This document shows, piece after piece, positions 1 through 8,152 of a DNA stretch of 31,277 bases. This DNA comes from an uncultured Eubacterium sp. (lineage in GTDB: Bacteria; Bacillota; Clostridia; Lachnospirales; Lachnospiraceae), in the NCBI GenBank assembly GCA_910584245.1, contig CAJTZF010000030.1:1-31277 (forward strand), written 5' to 3'. Within the stretch, counting starts at the first letter, position 1. Every line of letters begins with the position of its first letter. Made by a program: the position numbers and the translations under genes. The notes beneath the pieces were generated by a model that had not been told where the DNA came from, searched no databases, and worked only from the letters and a program-made list of their open reading frames with translations.

Positions 1-374
<374 letters not shown>

Positions 375-790
375 AAAAGCTTCATCCGCCAAGATTCTGC
401 TTGGCTGTTTCGTTCCGTTTTCTGCCCATACTTAAATAAGTACGGTTCTTACTGGTATGCTTCCTGTCCCCTCTTCTTTTCCGAAAACCTGGCGCCGGGC
501 ATCCCCAGCTCCATCTCTTTTCTTACTGATATAGGAAACACGAAACATCGTTCAAATGAATATCCAAAAGAATTACAGGAACTAATCCTGTCTGGCTTAT
601 TCCAGACATTGTTTAGTCTTCTGATAATTCATTCCAGGCTCTCCTGCCAGGTTCTTACACCTTCCAGGTTTTTGCCTTTGTTTGAATTTTCAGGGTTGTT
701 TTACTGTTCAGTTATCAAGGTTCTCTTTTTTCTCTATGCCGCCGCTTTCCGTAGGTTTCAGCTCTGTTTGCTTCCCTTTGGTGCGTCAGC
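375..790 (-). other. rrn operon leader transcript with boxA-like site and hairpins
   Basis: This stretch of about 415 bases lies between the rrn promoter and the 16S 5' end and holds no credible gene. Read on the minus strand it contains a boxA-like antitermination segment near 703-727 (AGAACCTTGATAACTG), a perfect 7-bp hairpin (589-595 with 602-608, loop of six) and a short TACTTA-AA-TAAGTA palindrome at 429-442. Such leaders carry Nus-factor antitermination signals and the strand that pairs to form the RNase III processing stalk for 16S. The partner strand is outside the window, so the processing role is inferred. Confidence 0.7.
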
Positions 791-797
791 AGGTATT

Positions 798-860
798 ATC
801 TTATCAAAATAATCTCAGCTTGTCAACACTTTTTTCAAACTTTTTTTTATTTTTTTCATC
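798..860 (-). promoter_or_regulatory. rrn promoter with A-tract UP-like element
   Basis: On the minus strand a perfect -35 TTGACA (821-826) is followed by a 17-bp spacer and -10 TAAGAT (798-803), giving a start near 790. Directly upstream (about 828-860) are several A-tracts, as in UP elements that bind the RNA polymerase alpha C-terminal domain at strong rRNA promoters. No second tandem promoter was convincing between 870 and 1000. Confidence 0.8.
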
Positions 861-980
861 CCGCCCTGTAATAATACGTCGAAAACCGCTATTTTTCGTA
901 GGTTTAAGGCAATACAAAAATCAAAAAATATTTTCGGACATTTATGCGTGGCGCTGCTAAAAACGACATAACCGGTCCGA

Positions 981-1021
981 TAAAAATTGCTCCATGAGTT
1001 CCACAGTTCTCACGGAGCAAT
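981..1021 (-). terminator. Rho-independent terminator of the P-type ATPase gene
   Basis: An 8-bp stem ATTGCTCC/GGAGCAAT (986-993 with 1014-1021) continues inward past one mismatch with TGAG/CTCA. On the minus strand it is followed by a run of Ts (RC of 982-986). It lies 12 bases past the ATPase stop codon and separates that gene from the rrn promoter downstream. Confidence 0.85.
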
Positions 1022-1032
1022 CCATTTTTCAT

Positions 1033-3702
1033 TTACGCTTGTTTCTTCCTGCCTAATATAATAGCTTTTCTAATCAGATCCACTGGCACGATCGTCATCG
1101 ACAACAACAAGACAACCGCCCACCCCTGGATGCCAAACGGCACACAGCTAAACATGTTGCCAATCCACTGGAAAATCGGAAATGGAATAAGCGCGGCGTT
1201 TACAATCAAAACTTGAACAAGAATAATTGTAAAAAATACTTTTAAAAATCCGGTATTTTCATCCAGGCCCTTAAAAATTCCAAATCCATCGTCCCTCACA
1301 TTAAAGCCATTAAACAAGGCGCCTACTATGAAAAGCACAAAATATCCGGTCAAATGTTGTTTCGAACTCCCAAACAAATTCTCAAAAAATGGAAGTTTTA
1401 AATACAAAAAGCTGAGAGCAGAAAACCAGGCACTTACGACAAGAATTTGCGCCATCATTTTCTTGCTGACGATACCCTCATCCCTTCTCCTCGGTTTCTC
1501 ACTCATATATTCCTTTAATGCCGGTTCATTTCCGAGCATAATCGCACCAAGCCCGTCCATAACGAGGTTCACGAACAGCAAATGGGTCACCTTCAATGGC
1601 TCTTCTACTCCAAAAAATGGGGCAATTGCGCTTACGACAACCGCCGTGACGTTAATCGCCAGCTGAAATTTACAAAATTTAAGTATATTGCGGTAAATCG
1701 TCCTTCCATACCAGATCGCATCCTTGATCGACTTAAAATTGTCGTCAAGAATAACGATTTTTCCGGCCTCCTTTGCCGCCTCGGTACCACTGCCCATAGC
1801 AAACCCGACATCTGCCCTCTTCAATGCCGGCGAATCATTGACGCCATCGCCGGTCATGCCTACTACAAGGTTCATTTCCTGGCACAGGCGGACCATCCGG
1901 GACTTATCCGTCGGAAGTGCGCGGGCAATCACCCTGAGATTTGGGATAATAGCCTTAACCTCATCATCGGACATATTATTTAGCTCAGCAGAAGTTATCA
2001 TTCGATCTGAATCGGATGTCAAGAGACCGGCATCCTTTGCAATCGCGGCCGCCGTCTCCAATCGGTCACCAGTAATCATAACAACCTGGATTCCAGCATT
2101 GCGCACTTCCTGAATCGCCTCTCTTGCCTCCTGTCTCACGTCATCGCGGATGCCGACCAGCCCAATGATGACAAGATCGTCATGTATCGTGTTTTCCACA
2201 AGCTCCTTCTCTGAATATCCAAAAGCCAGAACACGCATTGCCTTTGAAGCAAGCTTGTCAATCTTTTTATTCAGTTCAGACATATCGATTGGCTTAATAT
2301 TGCCGTCCGCATCTAAATAATTCTTTGCGGCAGCAAGAAGCCGCTCCGGCGCACCTTTATAAAACGTCTTGCCTACATGGGCAATATGCGCCTGACTAAA
2401 TTTATTCGTAGAATTAAAACCTTGGCTTTCTGTGACCAGGTTCTCCCTGTCACCTTCCATCGCCTGAAATGTAGTTTCCCCTAAGAATTTCATCAATGCC
2501 TGGTCCGTCGCATTTCCACCAATCACCTGATGTTCCGATCCAAACATAGACTGTGTATTTTTCCCTATTGCAAAATCCAGCAGGCCTTTTACTTTTGTGT
2601 GCTGCGCCAGCTGGCCGAGCTCGATGGATTTGCCGTCCGCCGTAAAGAAATCAACTACCTCGAGCTTACCTTTTGTAATCGTACCTGTCTTATCACTAAA
2701 CAAAATATTCAGCGATCCCGCCGTCTCAATTCCCTCTGCTTTTCTCACAAGGACATTGTGGTCCAGCATCTTACTCGTATTCTGCATGAGCACAAGCGAA
2801 ATCATAAGCGGAAGACCCTCGGGCACCGCACAGACAATAATGACAACGGCAAGTGACACCGCCTCGACAATATCCTTTATAATTTCCTGCATGCCAAGTG
2901 AAAAATACTCGGAAAAGCCCCCTGCGGAAGCTATAAAATATCCAAAATACATCAAGGCAATCACGATCGCACCAATATAACCAAAGGTAGAAATCTGCTT
3001 CGCCAGTTTCGACAGCTTGACTTTGAGAGGGGAATCCGGCTCATCCTCCTGCATTTCTTCCGCCATCTTTCCCATCATCGTCTTCAAACCGACTTTTCGC
3101 ACATCCAAAACGCCCTCGCCGTCGAAAACGACAGCTCCCCGGAACAGGGAATGCGAATCTACAAATGTATCCCCCGTTATTTCTTCAGGAAGTTGGAATT
3201 CTTCCGAAGCTTCTGTCTTTTTACACTCCTCTGCCTCTCCGTTTAACGCGGAGTTGTCCACCCGGAGATCGCCCGAAACCAGCACACCGTCTGCCGGGAT
3301 CTTGTCCCCCGACTGGAGAAGAACCTTATCTCCTACCACTACATCATCCACATCAATGACGTCAATAAGGGAGTTACGCAACACCTTGCAATGGTCTTTT
3401 TCTGTGTTATCTTTTAGTTCCCGGTACTTTGTATCACTGGCCACACCGGTTTTTGCTGACACGACCGCCACAATCAGCACTGCTACTATTGTTCCTAGCG
3501 GCTCATAAATTTCTGCGTACCCGAAAAAAAACATAATGATCATCAGCGCGGCAATCGCCAGCAATATTTTAATCATCGGGTCTCCAAATGTCTCCTTGAA
3601 TTCCTCCCAGAACGTGGTCGGTTCCGAGTCCGGAATCTCATTTGAGCCGTACTTTTTTCGTGAAGCCTCAACTTCTTTGTCCGTAAGTCCTTTGTACTGC
3701 AT
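1033..3702 (-). CDS. Calcium-type cation-transporting P-type ATPase (PMCA/SERCA-like)
   Basis: An 889-residue membrane pump that uses ATP to move cations, probably Ca2+, out of the cell. In order it shows the N-terminal cation ATPase domain, M1-M2, the actuator domain, M3-M4 with the PEGLPL ion-binding motif, the phosphorylation site DKTGT (Asp about 337), the P-domain hinge TGDGVND, and M5-M10. M6 carries NLVMDG, close to the NLVTDG calcium ligands of SERCA pumps. The actuator loop reads NGEA instead of the usual TGES, but the key Glu is kept. The start at 3702 is preferred over the in-frame ATG at 3714 because GAGG lies 7 bases before 3702. It has its own promoter and terminator, so it is monocistronic. 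Ion specificity is inferred from the family. Confidence 0.93.
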   Translation of the reverse strand: MQYKGLTDKEVEASRKKYGSNEIPDSEPTTFWEEFKETFGDPMIKILLAIAALMIIMFFFGYAEIYEPLGTIVAVLIVAVVSAKTGVASDTKYRELKDNTEKDHCKVLRNSLIDVIDVDDVVVGDKVLLQSGDKIPADGVLVSGDLRVDNSALNGEAEECKKTEASEEFQLPEEITGDTFVDSHSLFRGAVVFDGEGVLDVRKVGLKTMMGKMAEEMQEDEPDSPLKVKLSKLAKQISTFGYIGAIVIALMYFGYFIASAGGFSEYFSLGMQEIIKDIVEAVSLAVVIIVCAVPEGLPLMISLVLMQNTSKMLDHNVLVRKAEGIETAGSLNILFSDKTGTITKGKLEVVDFFTADGKSIELGQLAQHTKVKGLLDFAIGKNTQSMFGSEHQVIGGNATDQALMKFLGETTFQAMEGDRENLVTESQGFNSTNKFSQAHIAHVGKTFYKGAPERLLAAAKNYLDADGNIKPIDMSELNKKIDKLASKAMRVLAFGYSEKELVENTIHDDLVIIGLVGIRDDVRQEAREAIQEVRNAGIQVVMITGDRLETAAAIAKDAGLLTSDSDRMITSAELNNMSDDEVKAIIPNLRVIARALPTDKSRMVRLCQEMNLVVGMTGDGVNDSPALKRADVGFAMGSGTEAAKEAGKIVILDDNFKSIKDAIWYGRTIYRNILKFCKFQLAINVTAVVVSAIAPFFGVEEPLKVTHLLFVNLVMDGLGAIMLGNEPALKEYMSEKPRRRDEGIVSKKMMAQILVVSAWFSALSFLYLKLPFFENLFGSSKQHLTGYFVLFIVGALFNGFNVRDDGFGIFKGLDENTGFLKVFFTIILVQVLIVNAALIPFPIFQWIGNMFSCVPFGIQGWAVVLLLSMTIVPVDLIRKAIILGRKKQA

Positions 3703-3760
3703 AGTAATCCTCATTTCTGCATACCGTGTATGCGTTTATCTCAAATTATTATTGCCAATT

Positions 3761-3789
3761 ATTATAACACAATACAAAGACACCCGCAA
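3761..3789 (-). promoter_or_regulatory. Sigma-A promoter of the P-type ATPase gene
   Basis: Minus strand: -35 TTGCGG (3784-3789), 17-bp spacer, consensus -10 TATAAT (3761-3766). It lies about 60 bases before the ATPase start codon. The -35 box matches only its first half. Confidence 0.65.
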
Positions 3790-3812
3790 CTAAATGTTTT
3801 GGCTATTCGCAC

Positions 3813-4751
3813 CTATCTGCCCCGCCAGGACGTCCCATCACTAAAACATCCCTTTTGTTCCACCCCTGGCAGCGCATATTTTTTCTGCTCCGGTATTTTG
3901 TTTTTCCAGCCAAGAAAATAGGCCGTCACTCTGCTAATTTCATTTTTTATACTATATTTCAGCTGTTTCCCTCTCTTCGTATAAGTAGAAAACATAATAT
4001 CATTCGGGAATTTTTTTTCGATATGTCTTACAAAAGAAGCCGTTATCCCGTCGGGAAGCGATCTCTCATACAAGTCCCTGGCGCCAAAAAGGTGCAGCAT
4101 CTCATGAGCATACGTGGACGCCCCTTCCGCCTTGCCCCCGCATTGGGAAAACACGGTAGAGCATTCATAAAAATTCTCTTCCCCTTCCTCGATATAGTGG
4201 ACAAGTGTAGAACTGACGCCGGATTTATTAATGTGAAATAAAAAACCGATACTGTCGGTGCCATACTGCTGCCGGATTTTTGTAAGGTCAATACGCGAGT
4301 CAATAAACTTTTCCACGTTTTCATACAGCCTGTCCTGCTTTTTGGCGCTGTCATTTAGTTTCATTTTTGTCGTGTACGAATAGCAAATCCGATTGTTTTT
4401 ATAAATATCTGTAACTATCTCAGCCTTCTTTCCGTATTTTTTTGCCTGCCCGCTTATATATTTTGAAGCTGCTGCCAGCTTCCGGTTCGCCTCCCGTTTC
4501 GCCTTGTTCGTCCATCTGCTGTCCTTATCATTAATAAAAATACTGATAATAACCGACTTCCCCTCTAGTACGCCCGCACTTCCCGCCGGGTTTTTCCTCC
4601 ACCGGCTATCCCTTTGTTTCGTGGCTGCCCTGGCGGTGGCCGTCCCCTCCGCTCCAAATGCTCCTTGTACCGGGCCGGCTGCTCCCGTTCCCCCCAGACA
4701 CGCCGCCACAAATGCCGCTGCCAAAAGTAAAACAACGATTCTCTGTCTCAA
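3813..4751 (-). CDS. Putative zinc metallopeptidase-like lipoprotein (HExxHxxGxxD)
   Basis: A 312-residue exported protein. The N-terminus has a basic start, a hydrophobic stretch and VAAC with Cys18, which fits a lipobox; signal peptidase I cleavage near residue 43 (ARAA) is an alternative. The central region contains HEMLHLFGARD (His216, Glu217, His220, Asp226), the extended zincin motif HExxHxxGxxD in which two His bind zinc and Glu is the base. I do not recognise a named family beyond that motif. The start is TTG at 4751, chosen because AGGAGG lies nine bases upstream and the signal sequence begins there. The C-terminus ends close to the ATPase promoter, with no clear terminator. Its substrate is unknown; location at the outer membrane face or wall is inferred from the signal. 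Confidence 0.7.
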   Translation of the reverse strand: MRQRIVVLLLAAAFVAACLGGTGAAGPVQGAFGAEGTATARAATKQRDSRWRKNPAGSAGVLEGKSVIISIFINDKDSRWTNKAKREANRKLAAASKYISGQAKKYGKKAEIVTDIYKNNRICYSYTTKMKLNDSAKKQDRLYENVEKFIDSRIDLTKIRQQYGTDSIGFLFHINKSGVSSTLVHYIEEGEENFYECSTVFSQCGGKAEGASTYAHEMLHLFGARDLYERSLPDGITASFVRHIEKKFPNDIMFSTYTKRGKQLKYSIKNEISRVTAYFLGWKNKIPEQKKYALPGVEQKGCFSDGTSWRGR

Positions 4752-4859
4752 TCCCCCGCGCCTCCTCTTTCGTTTGATTTATTACCTCTATTTTACTATC
4801 TTTCCGCCCATAAAACAACTGACTTTTTATGTAAATCATCATTTATTATATTAACTTGA

Positions 4860-4917
4860 AAACCACCTTTTGCTGTTATCCTGTCCCACAAGTCATTCCA
4901 GCAGCAAAAGGTGGTTT
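4860..4917 (-). terminator. Perfect 16-bp hairpin after the DUF6273 gene, likely terminator
   Basis: Arms 4860-4875 (AAACCACCTTTTGCTG) and 4902-4917 are exact reverse complements, with a 26-base loop. The hairpin begins 19 bases past the DUF6273 stop. On the minus strand it is followed by TTTTCAAGTT, a weak T-run. A terminator is the simplest reading. The long perfect stem and large loop could also be an insertion-like inverted repeat. Confidence 0.6.
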
Positions 4918-4936
4918 CCGCTTTGCACATATTAAG

Positions 4937-5788
4937 TTAAAATTTTTCCGAAGTAATGGTTCCAGCGTATGACCAGCTTGAGACAGCGGACAGACTCAAA
5001 TGCAAGGCCGGACGGACGACATTGCCGCTAAAGCCAACAAAATTGCCATGATACACCACACTCCCATAATCATTTACATAGGAAGCGTTGCGACTACTGC
5101 AACCTGGCGACCGGAGCCACCAAAAGCCGTTTCCTGCGTACTCTGAACCGGTACTTGCCCATGCCTCCCGCCCCTTTGCATATTCTGTATTTTTCGCCTC
5201 TCTGCTTTTTGCATATTGGTTTGAATCCGGTGAAAAGCCATATGCCGGATTTGTCACTTCATTAATTGACAAAAGATACACCTGGTCTGCCGTATCATTA
5301 CCGCCTTCCGTACCATATTCAGGATTGTCTTTGTTTACTACGTTTGTCGTCCGAATAGCGGACCTCTCTTCTGGGGTAAAGGCATGATTTATAAAGCTAT
5401 TTTGTCTGTAATCTTTCTCCTCTTTATTTTGTTCTTCACCATAGCCGTTTAACCAGCTCCGCACCGTACACGTCTCCCACGTGACACCTGTATCTGTACC
5501 GTTGTACTCCAGGCATTCCAGATTCCGGTCTGCGAGCAGGAACACATCGTCGCCATTGACGGACAGTACCCGCCATTTCACGGGCCTCTTGGCGTCATTT
5601 TTGTCGGTCCTGCTGTCTCCAATTGTATCCCCCTGCCAGTAGTTACCAAAGTAGATGCAATCCCACGTCGTAACTCCGCTGCTGTTTGTCGTCGGGTTAT
5701 TCAGTCCTTCACCCGCCCTGGCCGGCCCTTCCCCTGTGACAGAGCCAGATGTCCCTGCTGCTTTACTGACCACTGTATTTCCCGTCAT
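4937..5788 (-). CDS. DUF6273-type C-type-lectin-fold-like domain protein
   Basis: A 283-residue protein with no visible signal peptide. After a low-complexity Gly/Ser/Thr-rich N-terminus, the block starting WDCIYFGNYWQ and the late block GFWWLRSPG followed by VRPALHL are the hallmarks of the DUF6273 domain common in clostridial surface proteins. In many relatives this domain is the C-terminal part of a larger secreted protein, so this copy could be a free-standing module or a remnant. The start at 5788 is chosen because AGGAGG lies ten bases upstream; an in-frame start at 5836 lacks such a site. Between the last two motifs nearly every codon ends in C or T (see findings). It is transcribed away from the XRE regulator gene. 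Function unknown. Confidence 0.7.
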   Translation of the reverse strand: MTGNTVVSKAAGTSGSVTGEGPARAGEGLNNPTTNSSGVTTWDCIYFGNYWQGDTIGDSRTDKNDAKRPVKWRVLSVNGDDVFLLADRNLECLEYNGTDTGVTWETCTVRSWLNGYGEEQNKEEKDYRQNSFINHAFTPEERSAIRTTNVVNKDNPEYGTEGGNDTADQVYLLSINEVTNPAYGFSPDSNQYAKSREAKNTEYAKGREAWASTGSEYAGNGFWWLRSPGCSSRNASYVNDYGSVVYHGNFVGFSGNVVRPALHLSLSAVSSWSYAGTITSEKF

Positions 5789-6023
5789 ATTCTTATCTCC
5801 TCCTTGTTCTCTATTTTCAATGTAAAATAATTTCATATATTTTTCTACATCCAGTACGCGTGAACATGCTTTAAATTCCCTTCATACACTGAAGTTAAAC
5901 TTTGGAACCCATCCCGCTTATTTCCACCGGCAAAAATATAATTTGCTTTGCATAAAGGCACAATCGCAGAAAAAGAATAATTCTAAGGTCTGTCACAACT
6001 GAATGACAATTACTAATACGTAT
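5789..6023 (-). other. Long untranslated leader of the DUF6273 gene
   Basis: About 230 bases separate the predicted start of transcription (near 6017) from the DUF6273 start codon. No gene was supported here. A small hairpin CTTCA-N5-TGAAG lies at 5880-5894, with flanking TTTAA/TTAAA that can extend it. I looked for cyclic-di-GMP, glycine and TPP riboswitch cores and saw no convincing match. Confidence 0.45.
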
Positions 6024-6052
6024 ATTATATCTGAAATACAGATATAAGTCAA
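6024..6052 (-). promoter_or_regulatory. Sigma-A promoter of the DUF6273 gene, overlapped by a dyad operator
   Basis: Minus strand: -35 TTGACT (6047-6052), exactly 17 bp, then consensus -10 TATAAT (6024-6029). A perfect inverted repeat TATATCTG-N5-CAGATATA (6026-6046) fills the spacer and most of the -10 box. A shorter related copy, CTGTTTCAGAT, lies at 6058-6068 just upstream. A protein bound here would block RNA polymerase. The adjacent XRE protein (6118-6333) is the obvious candidate. Confidence 0.75.
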
Positions 6053-6117
6053 TGCCCCTGTTTCAGATGCTCTATAGTACATCAAAAAGGCAATTACCTT
6101 TTTACAAGGAGGCTTAT

Positions 6118-6333
6118 ATGATTTTACAAAACCTGAAAAACATACGGGAAGATAATGACATTCGGCAAAAAACGATAGCGGAATACCTGGGCGTATCCCA
6201 AAACACATATTCCCAGTACGAAAATGGCGTTATTTCTATTTCACCCGAAATGCTCATTAAACTTGGAGATTATTTTGATGTGTCGGTCGACTATCTCCTT
6301 GGACGCACAAACAATAAAAAACGGTACAAATAA
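6118..6333 (+). CDS. Small XRE-family HTH transcriptional regulator
   Basis: A 71-residue protein that is almost entirely one helix-turn-helix domain of the Cro/CI (XRE) type: the segment QKTIAEYLGVSQNTYSQYEN is the HTH, followed by the typical end DVSVDYLLGRT. No extra ligand or dimer domain is present. AAGGAGG (6106-6112) lies five bases before the ATG, which fixes the start. A small AAAAAGG/CCTTTTT hairpin (6084-6103) sits just before that site. The gene is divergent from the DUF6273 gene and next to a dyad that covers that gene's promoter, so it probably represses DUF6273 and perhaps itself. No clear plus-strand promoter was found. Confidence 0.88.
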   Translation: MILQNLKNIREDNDIRQKTIAEYLGVSQNTYSQYENGVISISPEMLIKLGDYFDVSVDYLLGRTNNKKRYK

Positions 6334-6353
6334 CTATCCCCCTCAAAAAAAAC

Positions 6354-6382
6354 TTGAAAAATCCTGGCAATATGATTATAAT
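6354..6382 (+). promoter_or_regulatory. Sigma-A promoter of the aminotransferase gene
   Basis: TTGAAA (6354-6359), 17-bp spacer, consensus TATAAT (6377-6382). A start near 6389 leaves a leader of about 47 bases that includes AGGAGG at 6423-6428, eight bases before the ATG at 6436. Confidence 0.8.
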
Positions 6383-6435
6383 AGTAGAGTTAAGAGGAGA
6401 AATCAGCAAGTTTTTTGCACACAGGAGGTTGAAAC

Positions 6436-7722
6436 ATGGACAGTTACAAACAGCTTAGTAAAGACGAACTACTGGCTATGAAAACAGAATTGGAGGCCAG
6501 CTATAACGAAAAAAAGGCATTAAACTTAAAACTTGACATGTCAAGAGGAAAACCGAGTACAAAACAGTTAAATGTTTCGATGGGCATCATGGACACCCTG
6601 TCGTCTGAATCGTCACTTTTAGCGACGGATGGTACCGATTGCCGGAATTATGGAGGACTTGACGGAATTCCGGAAGCGCGGCAGCTTATGGCAGAGATGA
6701 TGGGTACCCTGCCAGATCATGTGATTGTATTTGGAAATGCGAGCCTTACTATTATGTATGACGCCATATCTCGTTCTTATACGCACGGCGTCCTCGGCAG
6801 CACTCCCTGGTGCAAATTGGATTGTGTAAAATTTTTATGCCCCGTACCCGGCTACGACCGCCATTTCGCGATCACGGAGCGTTTTGGCATAGAAATGATC
6901 AATATCCCGATGACCGATGAGGGGCCGGATATGGATATGGTGGAAAAATTAGTATCAAGCGATGCCGCCATCAAAGGAATCTGGTGCGTTCCGAAGTATT
7001 CTAACCCGCAGGGTATTTGCTACAGCGATGAAACCGTGCGGCGGTTTGCAAACTTAAAACCACTCGCAGAGGATTTCCGCATTTACTGGGACAATGCGTA
7101 CGCAATCCACCATCTTTATGAAGATAACCAGCCAGAAATTCTGGATATTATTAGCGAGTGCGAAAAAGCTGGCAACCCTGACATGGTTTATGAATTTGCC
7201 TCTACATCAAAAGTAAGCTTTTCGGGCGCTGGAATCGCCGCGCTCGCCACATCGCCGGCAAATCTCACGGATGTGAAAAATCAGCTCTCAATTCAGACGA
7301 TTGGATACGACAAGCTGAACCAGCTCCGCCATGCGAGATTTTTCAAAAATTTAGACGGGTTGCGCGCACATATGAAAAAACATGCCGATGTGATGCGGCC
7401 TAAATTTGAAATTGTATTGGACATATTAGACATAGAGCTGTCCGGTACCGGCACCGGTTCCTGGAAAAAGCCTCTCGGCGGTTATTTCATTTCTTTTGAT
7501 TCAATGAATGGATGCGCGAAGAAAATCGTAGAAAAATGTAAGGAAGCCGGCGTTGTGCTGACAAATGCCGGCGCGACGTATCCGTATGGAAAGGACCCGG
7601 ACGATAAAAATATACGTATCGCACCATCTTTCCCCTCACCGGAAGAGATGGCACAGGCCACGGAATTGTTTGTCCTGTGTGTGAAGCTCGTAAGTATAGA
7701 AAAACTGCTTGAAGAAAAATAA
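6436..7722 (+). CDS. PLP-dependent aminotransferase (aspartate aminotransferase subgroup Ic / MocR-type Pfam)
   Basis: A 428-residue cytoplasmic fold-type I aminotransferase. The N-terminal LDMSRGKPSTKQL, the GNASLTIMYDA cofactor-phosphate region, KYSNPQG, the YWDNAYA segment (Asp219 contacts the PLP pyridine nitrogen) and STSKVSF with the Schiff-base Lys259 are all visible. The overall pattern fits the group of aspartate/alanine-type aminotransferases that lack a DNA-binding domain despite the MocR-derived Pfam name. The likely reaction is transamination between aspartate or a similar amino acid and 2-oxoglutarate; the exact substrate cannot be read from sequence. It has its own promoter and a terminator shared with trxA, so it is monocistronic. 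Confidence 0.85.
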   Translation: MDSYKQLSKDELLAMKTELEASYNEKKALNLKLDMSRGKPSTKQLNVSMGIMDTLSSESSLLATDGTDCRNYGGLDGIPEARQLMAEMMGTLPDHVIVFGNASLTIMYDAISRSYTHGVLGSTPWCKLDCVKFLCPVPGYDRHFAITERFGIEMINIPMTDEGPDMDMVEKLVSSDAAIKGIWCVPKYSNPQGICYSDETVRRFANLKPLAEDFRIYWDNAYAIHHLYEDNQPEILDIISECEKAGNPDMVYEFASTSKVSFSGAGIAALATSPANLTDVKNQLSIQTIGYDKLNQLRHARFFKNLDGLRAHMKKHADVMRPKFEIVLDILDIELSGTGTGSWKKPLGGYFISFDSMNGCAKKIVEKCKEAGVVLTNAGATYPYGKDPDDKNIRIAPSFPSPEEMAQATELFVLCVKLVSIEKLLEEK

Positions 7723-7779
7723 AAAAACATCCCCTCCCGGCATTCACGATCGTATGTCCGGAGGGGATATTTTATTTTA
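7721..7779. terminator. Bidirectional terminator between aminotransferase and trxA genes
   Basis: Stem ATCCCCTC(C)CGG (7729-7740) with CCGGAGGGGAT (7758-7768), one bulged C, loop 7741-7757. It is flanked by an A-run (7721-7727) and a T-rich run (7769-7779), so it works on both strands for the two convergent genes. It overlaps the trxA stop codon. Confidence 0.9.
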
Positions 7780-8097
7780 CAAATATTTTTCTACCGCTGC
7801 CAAAAGCTCTCCTTTCGGCATCGCACCCATCACCTTGTCTACAACTTCTCCATCCTTGAAGATCAAAAAAGCCGGAATCCCTGTGATACCATAGCGCTGT
7901 GCAATATCCATGCTCTCGTCGCAGTTCAATTTTCCTACGACAAGCCGGTCCTTCTGCTCTTTGGCAACCTCGTCTACCAGGGGCGACATTACGCTGCAAG
8001 GCCCGCACCAAGTTGCCCAAAAGTCAACCATCACCGTTTTTTCAGATTTCAGGACAACTTCGTCGAAATTGCCCGCATTCAGTTTAATTGCTTCCAT
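7777..8097 (-). CDS. trxA: Thioredoxin
   Basis: A 106-residue cytoplasmic disulfide reductase of standard length. The active site WCGPC (Trp30, Cys31-Cys34), the VDFWATW strand before it and the cis-proline segment TGIPAF are all present. It is the last gene of the ddl - DUF1934 - dapF - FTR-like operon, 55 bases after the FTR-like gene. That neighbour suggests that ferredoxin-derived electrons may reach this thioredoxin, in addition to or instead of an NADPH-dependent reductase. The start is the ATG at 8097, which gives the usual thioredoxin N-terminus. Confidence 0.96.
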   Translation of the reverse strand: MEAIKLNAGNFDEVVLKSEKTVMVDFWATWCGPCSVMSPLVDEVAKEQKDRLVVGKLNCDESMDIAQRYGITGIPAFLIFKDGEVVDKVMGAMPKGELLAAVEKYL

Positions 8098-8152
8098 CGT
8101 TTTCCCTCATTTCTGCCCAGAACCGAGTTCCAATCCCCGGCTCCATAGCTTT

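Noticed and set aside
5789..6023. Cyclic-di-GMP or other riboswitch in the DUF6273 leader
   Set aside because: GCAAAGC and GCCGG pieces are reminiscent, but the stems and spacing of a cyclic-di-GMP-I aptamer could not be formed.
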